Notes: generated by a model not told the origin, from the letters alone. Shown: positions 7,444 to 16,521, counted from the first letter of the stretch. The stretch: DNA of 64,000 bases from Pseudalkalibacillus hwajinpoensis (GCF_015234585.1 NZ_JADFCM010000001.1:434001-498000); one strand, 5' to 3'. Made by a program: numbers and translations.

Positions 7444-8424
7444 ATGGATGATGGTGTTGAAACTTATGAGGATCTAAGAAAAATGAGAGAACAACAAATC
7501 AAGAACGTTGCGACAGATCATTTTGCACTGAATCACTTCCATGATCAGCTGATGAGTCAAATCGTGCATCTAGCAGTGGAGAAAGTGAAAAAAGAGTGGG
7601 GGCCACCTCCCTCTCCTTTTTCATTTTTTTTAATGGGGAGCGGCGGTCGGTTTGAGCAAGCGCTATGGAGTGACCAGGATCATGGGATTGTCTATGAAGT
7701 TACGAGCGAAGAGGCGAGTAACTATTTTCTTAAGCTTGGAAAAGAAATCTCGGTTGGTCTCAATACGATTGGATATGAATTCTGTGATGGAAATGTGATG
7801 GCGTCTAATCCACTTTGGTGTAAATCAGTGGAAGAGTGGAAAAGGCAGCTAGAAAATTGGATGGATGATGAAAGCTTTGAAGCTATCCGACATTTGTTGA
7901 TTTTTATTGATGCGAGAGCGTTAGTGGGTCGGGAGGCGTTTATTGAAGAGTTAAAGCAAGTGATTCACTCTAAAATCGAGGAATCACCATACTTATTAAA
8001 AAGAATGCTGAAAAATACGATGAGGCTTCAAAAAGGGATCGGTGTATTCGGACAAATACTCGTCGAAACGCATGGAACCCATACTGGAGAAATCAATTTA
8101 AAACAGACGGCTTTATTTCCCTATGTTAATGCAGTGAGGCTTCTTGCATTGAAGGATAGCGTGATGACGACGTCTACTTTAGCAAGACTTGGTGCATTAT
8201 CAGACAATAGCCGTTCAGAATGGAAGCAGTATGAAGATAAATTTAGGCAGCTTTTACAGTTTCGGCTTCGTTATGGAAAACAAGAAGATTATGAAGCCGT
8301 TCATTACGTGACGATTGACTCCCTTCCTAAAGAAAAGAAGAAAGAGCTCAAGGAGATTATGAAAAAAGGGATTGAGCTTTACAATGACACCACAAAGCAC
8401 ATCGAAAAGGGTGTTACTAAATGA
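7444..8424 (+). CDS. DUF294-type putative nucleotidyltransferase
   Basis: About 326 residues starting at ATG 7444, 8 bases after AAAGGGGC. The segment LMGSGGRFEQALWSDQDHG shows the G-S-x-G-R...D-x-D-x-G pattern of the DUF294 nucleotidyltransferase fold related to GlnD (PII uridylyltransferase). The C-terminal half fits the partner substrate-binding-like domain that follows it in these proteins. It lies 24 bases after amt and overlaps the exonuclease gene by 4 bases, so the three form one operon. The CBS or cyclic-nucleotide domains often fused to DUF294 are absent. Modification of a nitrogen-regulatory target is a reasonable inference, not shown. Confidence 0.8.
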   Translation: MDDGVETYEDLRKMREQQIKNVATDHFALNHFHDQLMSQIVHLAVEKVKKEWGPPPSPFSFFLMGSGGRFEQALWSDQDHGIVYEVTSEEASNYFLKLGKEISVGLNTIGYEFCDGNVMASNPLWCKSVEEWKRQLENWMDDESFEAIRHLLIFIDARALVGREAFIEELKQVIHSKIEESPYLLKRMLKNTMRLQKGIGVFGQILVETHGTHTGEINLKQTALFPYVNAVRLLALKDSVMTTSTLARLGALSDNSRSEWKQYEDKFRQLLQFRLRYGKQEDYEAVHYVTIDSLPKEKKKELKEIMKKGIELYNDTTKHIEKGVTK

Positions 8425-9152
8425 AGATGAATCAAATGGTTCAATATTTAAAGCAGCTGTCCGGTAAGGTGAATACGAGCATGTACGCATCCATTCAAGA
8501 TCAATCAAATCCTCATCATATTTCCATGCTAAGACAGATGCAGAAAGAAATTAAAATGAAAAACACGTTAGAAGTACCCTTAAATCAATTACGAGTCGTT
8601 GTGTTTGATCTTGAAACAACTGGTTTTTATCCGAATAAAGGGGACGCCATCCTGTCGATTGGGGCGGTGAAAGTAACCGGTGAAACCATCGAAAAAGATA
8701 CTTTTTATTCATTAGTTCAGTCTAGTAACGCCCCATCCGAAGAGGTTACTGAATTAACGGGCATTAAGGTGGAAGATCTGGATTCAGCACCACCCCTCTC
8801 AGATGTGCTCGCTCGATTTTATGAATTTATGAAAGGGCACACCTTAGTTGCGCATCATGCAAAGCATGAACAAGCCTTCATGCAGCACGCTACCTGGAGT
8901 TTGATGCGTGCCAATTTCGATCATCGTATTGTGGATACTTCTTTTTTAATACGAATTGCTGATCCTGAGCTAAAAGGGTTTCAATTAGAAGAGTGCTGTA
9001 CAAATTGCGGAGTTGAGGTAAAGGATCGGCATCATGCCCTGGGAGATGCCAAAATGACAGCTGAGCTTTGGTGTCATTACTTGAAGAGAATTCAGGAGAT
9101 GGGGTTTACGAATTTGCGTGAGGTTTATGAGCGGTTGGCGCGGATGGGGTAG
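8421..9152 (+). CDS. DnaQ-like 3'-5' exonuclease (DEDDh family)
   Basis: 243 residues. The ExoI motif is FDLETTG near residue 60, and the ExoIII motif is HHALGDAKMT with the catalytic His and Asp. ExoII is unusual: the expected N-x-x-F-D appears as HHAKHEQAF, with Glu in place of Asp, so catalysis may differ. An extra 50 helical residues precede the nuclease domain. It overlaps the DUF294 gene by 4 bases. DUF294-exonuclease pairs recur in bacteria and suggest a nucleotide-signalling or RNA/DNA-processing role rather than replication proofreading. Confidence 0.85.
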   Translation: MKMNQMVQYLKQLSGKVNTSMYASIQDQSNPHHISMLRQMQKEIKMKNTLEVPLNQLRVVVFDLETTGFYPNKGDAILSIGAVKVTGETIEKDTFYSLVQSSNAPSEEVTELTGIKVEDLDSAPPLSDVLARFYEFMKGHTLVAHHAKHEQAFMQHATWSLMRANFDHRIVDTSFLIRIADPELKGFQLEECCTNCGVEVKDRHHALGDAKMTAELWCHYLKRIQEMGFTNLREVYERLARMG

Positions 9153-9222
9153 TGGATGCAACGGTTGATTTTTTCGGTCTATTTGAAATTTATACTGTTG
9201 GCTACAAGTAAGTCTCAAAGAG

Positions 9223-9270
9223 AAAACAAGTGAGTTTTTCATGCTAATGAAAAACTCACTTGTTTTTATA
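9223..9270 (+). terminator. Strong intrinsic terminator after the amt operon
   Basis: A perfect 20-bp stem (AAAACAAGTGAGTTTTTCAT at 9223-9242 with its complement at 9247-9266) has a 4-base loop and a T-run. It is A-rich on the left, so it may work in both directions. Confidence 0.9.
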
Positions 9271-9388
9271 TGTAAGCTAGTAAATCATTATAAAAGCTTT
9301 TGTGATTTTTCCTAAAAAAGGATTTAATACCTTGAGACACGAATTATAGAATTATGATTATCAATTTTTTAACCTTTCGTCTTAGTGT

Positions 9389-9404
9389 GTTCTTTATAAA
9401 GAAC
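9389..9404. promoter_or_regulatory. Perfect SinR-type operator with extended -10
   Basis: GTTCTTTATAAAGAAC is a perfect 16-bp inverted repeat of the SinR half-site GTTCTYT. It is followed by TGGTGTAAT (9407-9415), a plausible extended -10. It lies 82 bases before the acyltransferase start. Identical or near-identical operators occur at 13438, 51736 and 52024. Confidence 0.75.
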
Positions 9405-9486
9405 GCTGGTGTAATTGTCACTAATAGGTGTATTCTCTCATGGATTACTATTTAATTTATTCTTAACAAAAGAAAGGAAGTTAAGT

Positions 9487-10200
9487 ATGGCCAAAAAAGT
9501 AGTGTTTTCTAATCAATCAATTATTCAAAGTCGCGAACGAGGTATCGCGAATCGAGCCAAAATCATGCATTTCATTAGCAGAATCGTGAAAGTGAATTTA
9601 TTGAAAACGTTTTTGATGATGTTCAGGTTTTCCGGAAATCATATTTCATCATTTATTATAGGATGGAACACAATTGTGAGGTTAAAGAAAACCGCTGTAA
9701 TATCAGTTTGTCCAGAAGGAAGGTTAACGATTGGAATGAATGAGGTTAATGGTAAAAAAACCATCATTTTACTTGATCACTACGCAAATTTCCACATATC
9801 AGGAAAAGTATCGGTGTTTAATGGTTGTAAAGTTTCTGTGGGGGAAAATGCTACCTTATCAATAGGAGATAATACATATATTAATGAATCTTCTAGAATC
9901 ACTGCTGTAGAGAGAATTACCATCGGTGATTCATGCGCTATTTCCTGGGATGTAACGATTATTGATAGTGATATGCACTCTATTATTGAGGACAGTAAAC
10001 CCAAAATACATACTGCTCCAATATCGATAGGAAATAAGGTTTGGATTGGTGCGAATGTACTGATTTTAAAGGGGGTTACAATTGGAGATAATGTAGTAAT
10101 AGCAGCTGGAACGCTAGTCAATCGAGATATCCCAGATAATAGTTTAGTAATGGGAAATCCAATGAAAATCGTGAAATCTTCTATTCAATGGGAGCTATAA
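9487..10200 (+). CDS. Hexapeptide-repeat (left-handed beta-helix) acyltransferase
   Basis: About 237 residues from ATG 9487 (GGAAG ribosome site). An N-terminal region of some 70 residues includes a hydrophobic, probably membrane-associating stretch. From residue 100 on come hexapeptide repeats of the [LIV]-G-x-x-x-x type, such as VSVGENATLSIGDNTYI and ISIGNKVWIGANVLI. This is the xenobiotic/serine/sugar O-acetyltransferase fold. The end ...VVIAAGTLVNRDIPDNSLVMGNP is the classical family C-terminus. Enzymes of this type acetylate sugars or lipid-linked glycans using acetyl-CoA. The SinR-type operator upstream and neighbouring polysaccharide genes support a role in modifying a surface polymer. 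Confidence 0.88.
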   Translation: MAKKVVFSNQSIIQSRERGIANRAKIMHFISRIVKVNLLKTFLMMFRFSGNHISSFIIGWNTIVRLKKTAVISVCPEGRLTIGMNEVNGKKTIILLDHYANFHISGKVSVFNGCKVSVGENATLSIGDNTYINESSRITAVERITIGDSCAISWDVTIIDSDMHSIIEDSKPKIHTAPISIGNKVWIGANVLILKGVTIGDNVVIAAGTLVNRDIPDNSLVMGNPMKIVKSSIQWEL

Positions 10201-10207
10201 TAGGCTG

Positions 10208-10248
10208 CGGTGCCTGTCACTCCCCGAATGATGTTACATATGGTCGAA
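10208..10248 (+). repeat. GGTGCCTGTCAC repeat, copy A
   Basis: GGTGCCTGTCACTCCCCGAA followed after about 14 bases by GGTCGAA. It is one of five intergenic copies (others at 39521, 41154, 46781 and 56461). It follows the acyltransferase stop by 7 bases. Confidence 0.65.
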
Positions 10249-10600
10249 TTCAGTTTATATAAAGCAGAATTATAATATTAGTAATCTTTAGAGTCCCTCA
10301 CAATTGAAGGATTCTTTTTCTAGTATTAATTTTCAAGAGTGAACAGAACAATATAACGGAATAAAGGTATTTATTTCAACCAGCTAGTATCTTGTCCAAT
10401 CGTATAATTTCGTTACGCATATTATAGAATACACTAATCCAAATCGAAATATGGATGTTTCTATCCTTCTGCCTATTTATCAGATTTAATCCCATTCTTC
10501 CATATATTTTTTATTGAAAAAGTGAGAATGAGTATTTAGGATAAGGGACAATCTCTCAGCCTGGAAGGAAGTGTAGACTAACATAGTAAAGGTGGTATAA
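10249..10600. other. Gene-free leader before the beta-helix gene
   Basis: A 350-base AT-rich stretch without a supported reading frame. It holds the motif GAAAAAGTGAGAATG at 10516-10530, which also occurs upstream of 12314 and 13596. No clear SinR-type inverted repeat was found. The ribosome site AAAGGTGG lies just before the next start. Confidence 0.5.
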
Positions 10601-11854
10601 ATGGAAAATCTTTTGCCTTATTCATTTGATCAAGATGGTAATCTTGAATTGAAAATACCAAGTGATATTTTTGATGGAAATAACGGCGGACAACCCCCAG
10701 TTGACCCACCGGCTGGTGGCAACACCTTGGATGTGACAGTTGAGGACTATGGTGCGATACCGAATGAAGCTTCAAAAGCTTCACAAAATCGAGCAGCGAT
10801 TCAACGAGCAATCAATGAAAATAATTATATCGTTTTTCCCGGTAAATATTACATTGATGCTCCTCTACTAACGGGTTCTACTAAATATACCGTAGGACGA
10901 GGTATGAATAAGAGTGGTCTAATCGGTGTCGCTGGTATGGACGCTCCTCTTTTCATTTTTGAAAATGGCTTTAATAGCCAGATCAGTGACATGGAATTAT
11001 CATACGGAGATTGGGCACCTGGTCAAAATCGAAATGCTATTTTATTCAGAGGACAAGTAGCTCACTCTAATTTCAGGAATCTTCGTTTCATTTCTGTCAC
11101 GCGTGCCTTATTTATTGATCCAACAAGTACGATTGGTGGAAATGTGTTTTCCAATAATTTTGAGAACCTTTATACCTTCTGGTACTCAGCAAATGCCTAC
11201 CATCTTAAAGCGAGAAGTGGTGCCAATACAGGGAATGTTTTATCAAACCTTTATTGTAACAATGGACAGCCTAGTAATCGCTACCAGGGAACAGTGACAC
11301 CATTCTATTTTGAAGAACTATCTGAAAGTACAATGATACAATTGAATGCCGAATGGTCAAATATAGATTCGGCCTATCATTTCAAATATTGTAGGAATAT
11401 AAACCTATTATCCGCTCATATAGAAGGATTGAATATGAAAACTCAAAATAGAGGACTATTTCGAGTGGAGGGCATTTCAGGATCTCCGAATCAAAAAGGA
11501 TCGCTGCGCATCATTGGAATAGATCTGTATAGTGTAAAATGCGATGTTCCAGGTTACGTTTTTCAACCGATAAACAATGGTATTATCTATGCTCATGATA
11601 TGAATGAGCAGGTAACTGAGGGGACGCTTAAGTTGGTGCATACGACGGCAGCGGGAGATGATTATCTTTATTTAGAAAACATAAGGTATAGTAAAATAAC
11701 AGATATAGAGCCTCCTGTTAAGATGAATTCAAATGGAAAGCCTAAATTAATGAAATTCAATGACGACAATCGCTACCTAGTTGTATCAGGAACTGATGGA
11801 CAGCAGTATCAGATTCAAGTTGAAAATGGTTCTGTGAGAGCAAAAAGAATATAG
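10601..11854 (+). CDS. Right-handed beta-helix (pectate lyase-like) protein without signal peptide
   Basis: 417 residues. A short N-terminal piece (MENLLPYSFDQDGNLELKIP) and a Pro/Gly linker (GGQPPVDPPAGG) precede a domain opening VTVEDYGAIPNEASKASQNRAA. This is the start signature of pectate-lyase-3/GH28-like beta-helices, as in tail spikes and exopolysaccharide depolymerases. Asn/Ser-rich ladder repeats follow to about residue 370, and a small C-terminal beta domain ends the chain. No signal peptide or anchor is visible, which is odd for a polysaccharide-active protein. Neighbours point to a role in exopolysaccharide binding, trimming or epimerisation. There are no phage genes nearby. A terminator follows. 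Confidence 0.75.
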   Translation: MENLLPYSFDQDGNLELKIPSDIFDGNNGGQPPVDPPAGGNTLDVTVEDYGAIPNEASKASQNRAAIQRAINENNYIVFPGKYYIDAPLLTGSTKYTVGRGMNKSGLIGVAGMDAPLFIFENGFNSQISDMELSYGDWAPGQNRNAILFRGQVAHSNFRNLRFISVTRALFIDPTSTIGGNVFSNNFENLYTFWYSANAYHLKARSGANTGNVLSNLYCNNGQPSNRYQGTVTPFYFEELSESTMIQLNAEWSNIDSAYHFKYCRNINLLSAHIEGLNMKTQNRGLFRVEGISGSPNQKGSLRIIGIDLYSVKCDVPGYVFQPINNGIIYAHDMNEQVTEGTLKLVHTTAAGDDYLYLENIRYSKITDIEPPVKMNSNGKPKLMKFNDDNRYLVVSGTDGQQYQIQVENGSVRAKRI

Positions 11855-11877
11855 ATGAATTAGAACTTGATCAAAAG

Positions 11878-11912
11878 ATCGACACGGTGTGTAATCGACC
11901 TGTCGATTTTTT
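11878..11912 (+). terminator. Intrinsic terminator after the beta-helix gene
   Basis: ATCGACA (11878-11884) pairs with TGTCGAT (11901-11907) and is followed by TTTTTC. Confidence 0.7.
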
Positions 11913-12109
11913 CTTATTAGATAGGAATAGTAAGAGCGATTCTTTTATAGTAGAAGGGCTGTGGTACATAAAAAATTATATGCAGATAATCACCAATTAA
12001 AATTAATTCTTATAGAAGACAGCAGCTTATCCATATGAAGATTGTTGAATAACATAAAAAATCAAATCTTGAAAAAGTGAATTTTATTTAAATAATAACA
12101 AGGATTTTT

Positions 12110-12147
12110 GTTCGTTATATAGAATTTATTAATAGTGTAAAAAGAAC
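12110..12147. promoter_or_regulatory. Degenerate SinR-type operator plus perfect half-site
   Basis: GTTCGTTATATAGAAT (12110-12125) matches the 16-bp operator at 13 positions, and AAAGAAC (12141-12147) is a perfect reverse half-site. TTTTGT and TATTAA hexamers flank the first element in nearly the spacing seen at 13434. The motif GAAAAAGTGA lies at 12071-12080. This is the only recognisable content of the 11913-12313 gap. Confidence 0.45.
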
Positions 12148-12313
12148 AAAAGTGAGTTTGTGGAAGATGAAGCAATAGGACTTTATTTTTATAGTGTTAG
12201 CCATTCTATAAAGATCGGTTGCATTTCGCAAATGAATGACTCTTTTTTATTCCAATAATCTGTATGATTTTGAAAGAGGTGCTGTTAACAGTGGCTTAAA
12301 GGAGAGAAATGAC

Positions 12314-13357
12314 GTGAAAAACAGATCCATTGATTCTTATATCGTTAGTAAGGGGCGAAATAATAATCTAGATATTTTTCGTTTTACCCTGGCAACCCTC
12401 GTAGTCTATTCTCATTCTTACTGGATAACTGGTACAGAAGACGGAACTGAATCACTTAGGGTAATGATGTTTTTTATTATAAGTGGATTCTTTATATCAG
12501 CTAGCTACAATCGCTTAAATAATTTGAAATCTTATTTCAAAGCAAGAGCTTTACGTATTTTCCCGGCGCTTATCTTAGTCGTTCTTCTTACAGTTTTTTT
12601 ATTAGGCCCTCTTGTTACAACGTTGCAGACAGGGGACTACTTAACTAACTATCAAACCTATCACTATTTAAAGACACTTCTTCTATTTGATATTCAATAT
12701 GATCTACCGGGTCTTTTTGAAAACAACCCTGAGACATTAGTTGTAAATGGCTCTATATGGACGATTTATCCAGAAGCTCTGTACTATATTGTAGTTGGAA
12801 TTCTTGGTTTTACAAAAATATTAAATAAACAAATCGTGTTATTTCTTTTTATTCTCACTCACATTTTGTATTTCATTCAATTTCCTATTGGGCATTTGTA
12901 TATTGGATTTTTTAGGTACTTTCTAGCAGGTATGTTATTTTACCAGTTTAAAAATAAGATTCCGCTTCACTATTCGCTATTTCTTTTATCTGGTATTGGC
13001 ATGTATATAGGCTATTTAACAGAACATTTCGCGGACTATTTCGTGTTTTTTGGAACATACATGGTATTTTATTTTATCTATGTTCCAAAAATTGAACTTT
13101 CTTTTAGCCGACAGCTTGGAAATTATTCATATGGTGTGTTTCTGTTTGGGTACCCGATTCAACAAACTATTGCCCTTTTATACGGAGAGGGAATGACACC
13201 TCTTCTGAATTTTGTTATAGCCATGCCTATAGCAATTTTATGTGCTATTGTTTCTTGGAATCTAGTTGAAAAGAGAGCGTTAGCTATGAAAGATAAACCA
13301 ATTAAAAGCATTGTTCCTACCTTTTCTTTCCGCAAACAATGGAAAAAAGTTAGTTAA
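12314..13357 (+). CDS. Membrane acyltransferase 3 family (OafA/WecH-like)
   Basis: About 347 residues. The GTG at 12314 has GGAG 9 bases upstream; an ATG at 12236 would add 26 residues but lacks a ribosome site. Around ten membrane helices are visible. The N-terminal NNNLDIFRFTLATLVVYSHS holds the R-F and the catalytic histidine typical of acyltransferase-3 O-acyltransferases, followed by FFIISGFFIS and the RALRIFPAL motif. Such proteins acetylate or succinylate extracytoplasmic polysaccharides. With the hexapeptide transferase at 9487 this gives the region two candidate O-acetylation enzymes. Confidence 0.9.
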   Translation: MKNRSIDSYIVSKGRNNNLDIFRFTLATLVVYSHSYWITGTEDGTESLRVMMFFIISGFFISASYNRLNNLKSYFKARALRIFPALILVVLLTVFLLGPLVTTLQTGDYLTNYQTYHYLKTLLLFDIQYDLPGLFENNPETLVVNGSIWTIYPEALYYIVVGILGFTKILNKQIVLFLFILTHILYFIQFPIGHLYIGFFRYFLAGMLFYQFKNKIPLHYSLFLLSGIGMYIGYLTEHFADYFVFFGTYMVFYFIYVPKIELSFSRQLGNYSYGVFLFGYPIQQTIALLYGEGMTPLLNFVIAMPIAILCAIVSWNLVEKRALAMKDKPIKSIVPTFSFRKQWKKVS

Positions 13358-13433
13358 TGAAGAATTTAATCTTTTAGGGGATCAGGTATTTTATACAATA
13401 TAGAAATAATGAAGAAAAATTTAGAATACAGTC

Positions 13434-13461
13434 TTGTGTTCTTTATAATGAACAGTATAAT
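13434..13461 (+). promoter_or_regulatory. Promoter with embedded SinR-type operator (rfbC-sinR operon)
   Basis: A -35 TTGTGT (13434-13439) and -10 TATAAT (13456-13461) are 16 bases apart, with GTTCTTTATAATGAAC (13438-13453, 15 of 16 operator positions) filling the spacer. A bound repressor would block RNA polymerase. The same arrangement recurs at 51732-51759. The motif GAAAAAGTGAGAAT follows at 13497. Confidence 0.75.
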
Positions 13462-13595
13462 GGTTTATATAGAACTTATTTACTGATCCTATTTTAGAAA
13501 AAGTGAGAATTACTTTGTGACGGAACAACAGTAAATGAAAATGATTGGGTACTCGATCTGGTTTGAAATAATACGTGCGTGGGAGGAGAAATTAA

Positions 13596-14162
13596 ATGGA
13601 AGTCATTGCATCAACTCTTAATGGTGTGAAATTGTTACAACCAAAGGTTTTTGGTGATCAGAGAGGATTCTTTCTAGAGAGCTTCAATGAAAAGATGTTT
13701 AACCAAAATGGATTGCCGGTTGGATATCTTCAGGATAACCACTCCTTGTCAGAAGAGGCAGGTATTTTAAGAGGTCTTCATTATCAATTGGAGCCACGAT
13801 CACAGCTTAAAGTTGTTAGGGTCATTACCGGTGTTATTTATGATGTTGTTGTAGATTTACGAAAAGGATCGCCAACTTATAAAGAGTGGAAAGGTTTTAT
13901 TTTAAGTGAGTTCAATCATAGAATGCTTGTTGTTCCAAAAGGATTTGCACATGGTTTTTGTACACTTACGACGCATACAAATGTTTGCTACAAAGTCGAT
14001 GAATATTATTCTCCAGAACATGATCGGGGGATCATGTGGAATGATCCAGAATTGAATATAGATTGGCCTGTTAGTGATCCAATTCTATCTGCAAAAGATC
14101 AGCAGCATCCTCTTCTTAAAGATGCAGAAATTAATTTCACTATGGAAAGCGTTCAAGTGTAA
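13596..14162 (+). CDS. rfbC: dTDP-4-dehydrorhamnose 3,5-epimerase family (RmlC)
   Basis: 188 residues, the normal RmlC length, forming one cupin-type barrel. The segments GILRGLHYQLEP, VVRVITGVIYDVVVDLRKGSPT and VPKGFAHGFCTLT contain the catalytic histidine, the lysine/arginine set and the substrate pocket of 3,5-epimerases acting on dTDP-4-keto-6-deoxyhexoses. First gene of a five-gene operon. The other rhamnose genes (rmlA, B, D) are not in the window, so either they are elsewhere or the enzyme acts on a different 4-keto sugar. Its stop overlaps the next start by one base. Confidence 0.92.
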   Translation: MEVIASTLNGVKLLQPKVFGDQRGFFLESFNEKMFNQNGLPVGYLQDNHSLSEEAGILRGLHYQLEPRSQLKVVRVITGVIYDVVVDLRKGSPTYKEWKGFILSEFNHRMLVVPKGFAHGFCTLTTHTNVCYKVDEYYSPEHDRGIMWNDPELNIDWPVSDPILSAKDQQHPLLKDAEINFTMESVQV

Positions 14163-15400
14163 TGGAAAAGTCTTATGATTACCTCATCGCAGGTGGTGGG
14201 ATTATAGGCTTAACGATTGCAAGAGAGTTAAAGCTTCGGTATCCACATTTGCAGATTGGCATCCTTGAGAAGGAATCAGGTATAGCCTATCACTCTAGCG
14301 GACGTAATAGTGGCGTTCTCCACGCTGGCTTTTATTATACAGAGGACAGCTTGAAGGCTCGCTTCACTCGTGAAGGTAATCAAAAAATGACAGCATACTG
14401 CCTACATAAAGGATTAAAGATAAACCAATGTGGGAAGCTTGTCGTGGCAACAAATGAAGAAGAAGTAAGAGGACTTGAAGAGCTTAAACGAAGGGGCGAT
14501 CGAAACGGAGTTGAACTTCAATGGATGACGGAAGAGCAGACTTCACGTATTGACCCCTCGGTTAAGACTTACAAGAAAGCACTTTACTCTCCTTCGACAT
14601 CTACTGTAGATCCTTTGGAAGTTTGCAATGCCATTTATCAGGAGATTGTCAGTCTAGGAGTTGAAGTACTCTTTGAGACAGCTTATAAAGGTAAACAAGA
14701 CGCCACTATTTTAACCAATAATGGTGAATTACGTTGCCACTACTTTATTAATGCTGCGGGATTATACGCTGATCGTATTGCAAAAGATTTTAATTATGGT
14801 GATGACTATACGATCATTCCATTTAAAGGCATTTATCTAAAATATGCAAAGAATAAAGAGGATGTTGAAACCAATATATATCCTGTTCCTAATCTAGCAA
14901 ATCCATTTCTCGGTGTTCATTTTACTAAAACAGTTGATGGAACGATCAAGATTGGACCGACTGCTATCCCAGCTTTATGGAGAGAGAATTATAGAGGATT
15001 GGAGAACTTTAAACTCAAAGAGTTTTTCTCCATTCTTTATTATGAAGCAAAACTATTTATAACGAATTCTTTTAACTTTCGTAGACTAGCATTTGAAGAA
15101 ATAAAGAAGTATTACAGACCAGGATTCATTAATTTGTCGTTAAACATGGTGAAAAATATTGATCGACGAGGTTTTGGACAATTTGCGAGACCTGGGATTA
15201 GAGCTCAATTACTGAACAAAAAAACGCTAGAGTTAGTCTCTGATTTTGTTCTTGAAGGTGACGAGCAATCCATGCACGTCCTAAATGCTGTTTCACCTGG
15301 ATTCACCTGTTCTTTTCCTTTTGCTTCATATGTAGTAGATGAGATTGAAAAAAAGAAGCAGATACCAGAATTGAATCACCAATTAAAAATGAAAGTATAG
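14162..15400 (+). CDS. lhgO: LhgO-like FAD-dependent oxidase (L-2-hydroxyglutarate oxidase family)
   Basis: 412 residues. The N-terminal DYLIAGGGIIGLTIARELK is the dinucleotide-binding loop for FAD, followed by HSSGRNSGVLHAGFYY, the substrate-side signature of L-2-hydroxyglutarate oxidases in the DAO superfamily. The C-terminal part ends in SPGFTCSFPFASYV. Length and motifs fit LhgO well, but the context is sugar-nucleotide enzymes, not central metabolism. It may oxidise a hydroxy acid cofactor or a sugar intermediate made by its neighbours. It is translationally coupled to rfbC through a TAATG overlap. Confidence 0.85.
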   Translation: MEKSYDYLIAGGGIIGLTIARELKLRYPHLQIGILEKESGIAYHSSGRNSGVLHAGFYYTEDSLKARFTREGNQKMTAYCLHKGLKINQCGKLVVATNEEEVRGLEELKRRGDRNGVELQWMTEEQTSRIDPSVKTYKKALYSPSTSTVDPLEVCNAIYQEIVSLGVEVLFETAYKGKQDATILTNNGELRCHYFINAAGLYADRIAKDFNYGDDYTIIPFKGIYLKYAKNKEDVETNIYPVPNLANPFLGVHFTKTVDGTIKIGPTAIPALWRENYRGLENFKLKEFFSILYYEAKLFITNSFNFRRLAFEEIKKYYRPGFINLSLNMVKNIDRRGFGQFARPGIRAQLLNKKTLELVSDFVLEGDEQSMHVLNAVSPGFTCSFPFASYVVDEIEKKKQIPELNHQLKMKV

Positions 15401-15413
15401 GAGTGGGTTAACT

Positions 15414-16484
15414 ATGAAAGAAATTCTTGTAACAGGGGCAGGCGGCTATGTAGGTAGTGTTTTAGTACCTAAGTTACTTGATAAAGGATATCATGTGAAA
15501 GCTATTGATCGTTTTTTCTTCGGGAGAGACAAACTTCCTACCCATGCCAATTTGACTGTTGTACAAGAGGACACTAGAAGACTGCAAGCTAGCCACTTCA
15601 ATGGTATCGATGCAGTTATCGATTTAGTCGCGATTTCCAATGATCCAAGCGGTGAACTGTTCCAGGATGTTACTTATGAAATTAATCATCGTTCACGACT
15701 GAATTCTGCTGTCCTTGCAAAGGAAAACGGTGTAAAGCGTTATATCCTTCCATCTTCTTGTAGTATATATGGATTCCAAGATAAAGATGTGGTTGTTAAT
15801 GAAGAAACAGTCACTAATCCATTAACAACATATGCAAAGGCAAATGAGAAGGCAGAGCAGGATGTGCTCCCTCTTGCGGATGATGAATTTACAGTCGTGG
15901 TAATGAGACAAGCAACTCTTTATGGCTATTCGAAACGTATGCGTTTCGATTTGGCTATCAATGGAATGGTATATGGAGCTTGGAAGAATGGATCGATTCC
16001 TTTAATGAGAGACGGTTCACAATGGAGACCGATGCTTCATGTTGAAGATACAACAGATGTAATGTGCCTATTACTTGAAGCAGAATCAGAAAAAATAAAC
16101 GGCCAAATTTTCAATACGGGCTCTGAGGAAGGGAATTACCAGCTTGGTAATCTTGCAGAAATCATCGCTTCTACTATTCCAAATGAAGTGAAGATTGAAT
16201 GGTATGGTGATCCGGATCATCGTTCTTACCGAGTGAATTTTCAGAAGGTCGAAAAAGTACTTAATTGGAAGGCAAAGTGGAACGCAGAACTTGCAGCACT
16301 ACAGATTTTTGAAGCGCTTGAAAGTGGAAAGCTATCAAAAACAGAGGACACGATTACGCTTGATTGGTATAAGAAATTAATTGAGCTACATCAATTCGCA
16401 CAGTCTGTGGAAATGCATGGTGGTATTCTGAAACTAAACTCTCCTGTTTTTGAAAAAGAGAAGGTTCCGGTAATTGGTAAGTAA
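15414..16484 (+). CDS. NAD-dependent sugar epimerase/dehydratase (extended SDR)
   Basis: 356 residues. GAGGYVGSVLVPKLLDKGY is the Rossmann NAD-binding loop. The catalytic triad appears as SSCSIYG, with Ser in the cluster, and Y-x-x-x-K in TYAKANEKAEQ. C-terminal features resemble nucleotide-sugar epimerases (RPMLHVEDT). It starts 13 bases after lhgO with GGAGTGGG upstream. It probably modifies a nucleotide-linked sugar that RfbC and the SAF oxidoreductase also handle. The exact sugar cannot be read from the sequence. Confidence 0.88.
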   Translation: MKEILVTGAGGYVGSVLVPKLLDKGYHVKAIDRFFFGRDKLPTHANLTVVQEDTRRLQASHFNGIDAVIDLVAISNDPSGELFQDVTYEINHRSRLNSAVLAKENGVKRYILPSSCSIYGFQDKDVVVNEETVTNPLTTYAKANEKAEQDVLPLADDEFTVVVMRQATLYGYSKRMRFDLAINGMVYGAWKNGSIPLMRDGSQWRPMLHVEDTTDVMCLLLEAESEKINGQIFNTGSEEGNYQLGNLAEIIASTIPNEVKIEWYGDPDHRSYRVNFQKVEKVLNWKAKWNAELAALQIFEALESGKLSKTEDTITLDWYKKLIELHQFAQSVEMHGGILKLNSPVFEKEKVPVIGK

Positions 16485-16521
16485 AACAAGGCATTTATCA
16501 TATTGAAAGCGGGGGGAAAGT

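Noticed and set aside
10601..11854. Prophage tail spike
   Set aside because: The fold is like a tail spike, but no phage structural, lysis or integrase genes occur nearby and the neighbours are polysaccharide genes.
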